Shown here: positions 12,002 through 64,000 of the stretch, piece by piece | How positions within the stretch are numbered: position 1 is the first letter of the stretch | How the letters are laid out: each line of letters opens with the position of its first letter | Assembly (NCBI GenBank): GCA_009760855.2 | Contig: WPIO01000086.1 | Location: 372,001-436,000, forward strand | Reading direction: 5' to 3' | Source: Cristatella mucedo | Taxonomy: Eukaryota > Bryozoa > Phylactolaemata > Cristatellidae | DNA length: 64,000 bases | The notes under the pieces: generated by a model | The model's database searches: none | What the model saw: the letters and a program-made list of their open reading frames with translations, nothing else | What the model was told of the DNA's origin: nothing | Position numbers and translations under genes: made by a program

Positions 12002-64000
<51,999 letters not shown>

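Overview
The window is nuclear DNA from an invertebrate-type metazoan; I cannot assign a phylum. It has GC-rich coding exons bounded by GT-AG splice sites, AT-richer introns packed with tRNA-derived SINEs, two non-LTR retrotransposon families and long microsatellites, and no prokaryotic gene layout.

One gene dominates. From about 12.0 kb to the right edge, the plus strand carries the N-terminal three quarters of a HERC1 orthologue, the giant HECT and RCC1-like domain ubiquitin ligase. I resolve about 47 coding exons (about 3,750 codons) by matching conserved segments against my memory of human HERC1 and by checking that intron phases agree across junctions. In order they encode the HERC1 N-terminal helical region (exons 1-5), the first RCC1-like propeller RLD1 (exons 5-10), a long alpha-helical scaffold (exons 11-31), a SPRY domain (exons 32-35), a small beta-barrel segment with a GGxDxGLR-like motif (exon 37), linker regions, a UBA-like segment (exons 42-43) and a Cys/His cluster (exons 44-45). 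The WD40 repeats, second propeller and catalytic HECT domain must lie beyond 64,000. A CpG-richer block near 7.5-7.75 kb with a YY1-type AAGATGGCGGC motif and a strong splice donor is a candidate HERC1 promoter with a non-coding first exon.

1-12 kb is upstream or first-intron DNA made largely of repeats: two SINE families (S1 and S2), 3' fragments of an L2/CR1-like LINE (family A, ATT-repeat tail), a second LINE family (family B, ATTAC-repeat tail) and a 300 bp hAT-type MITE. Intron 2 (13.2-16.7 kb) holds a broken minus-strand remnant of an uncharacterised multicopy protein family. The introns from 16.8 to 63.6 kb carry further copies of the same repeats, a second hAT-type MITE and an inverted-repeat element near 56 kb.

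Points I could not close: reading-frame joins near 30.1 kb and 42.6 kb, the end of exon 24, and whether tiny exon 25 is real. No RNA genes, CRISPR arrays or second protein-coding gene could be supported. The small reading frames across 1-12 kb are shadows or LINE debris.
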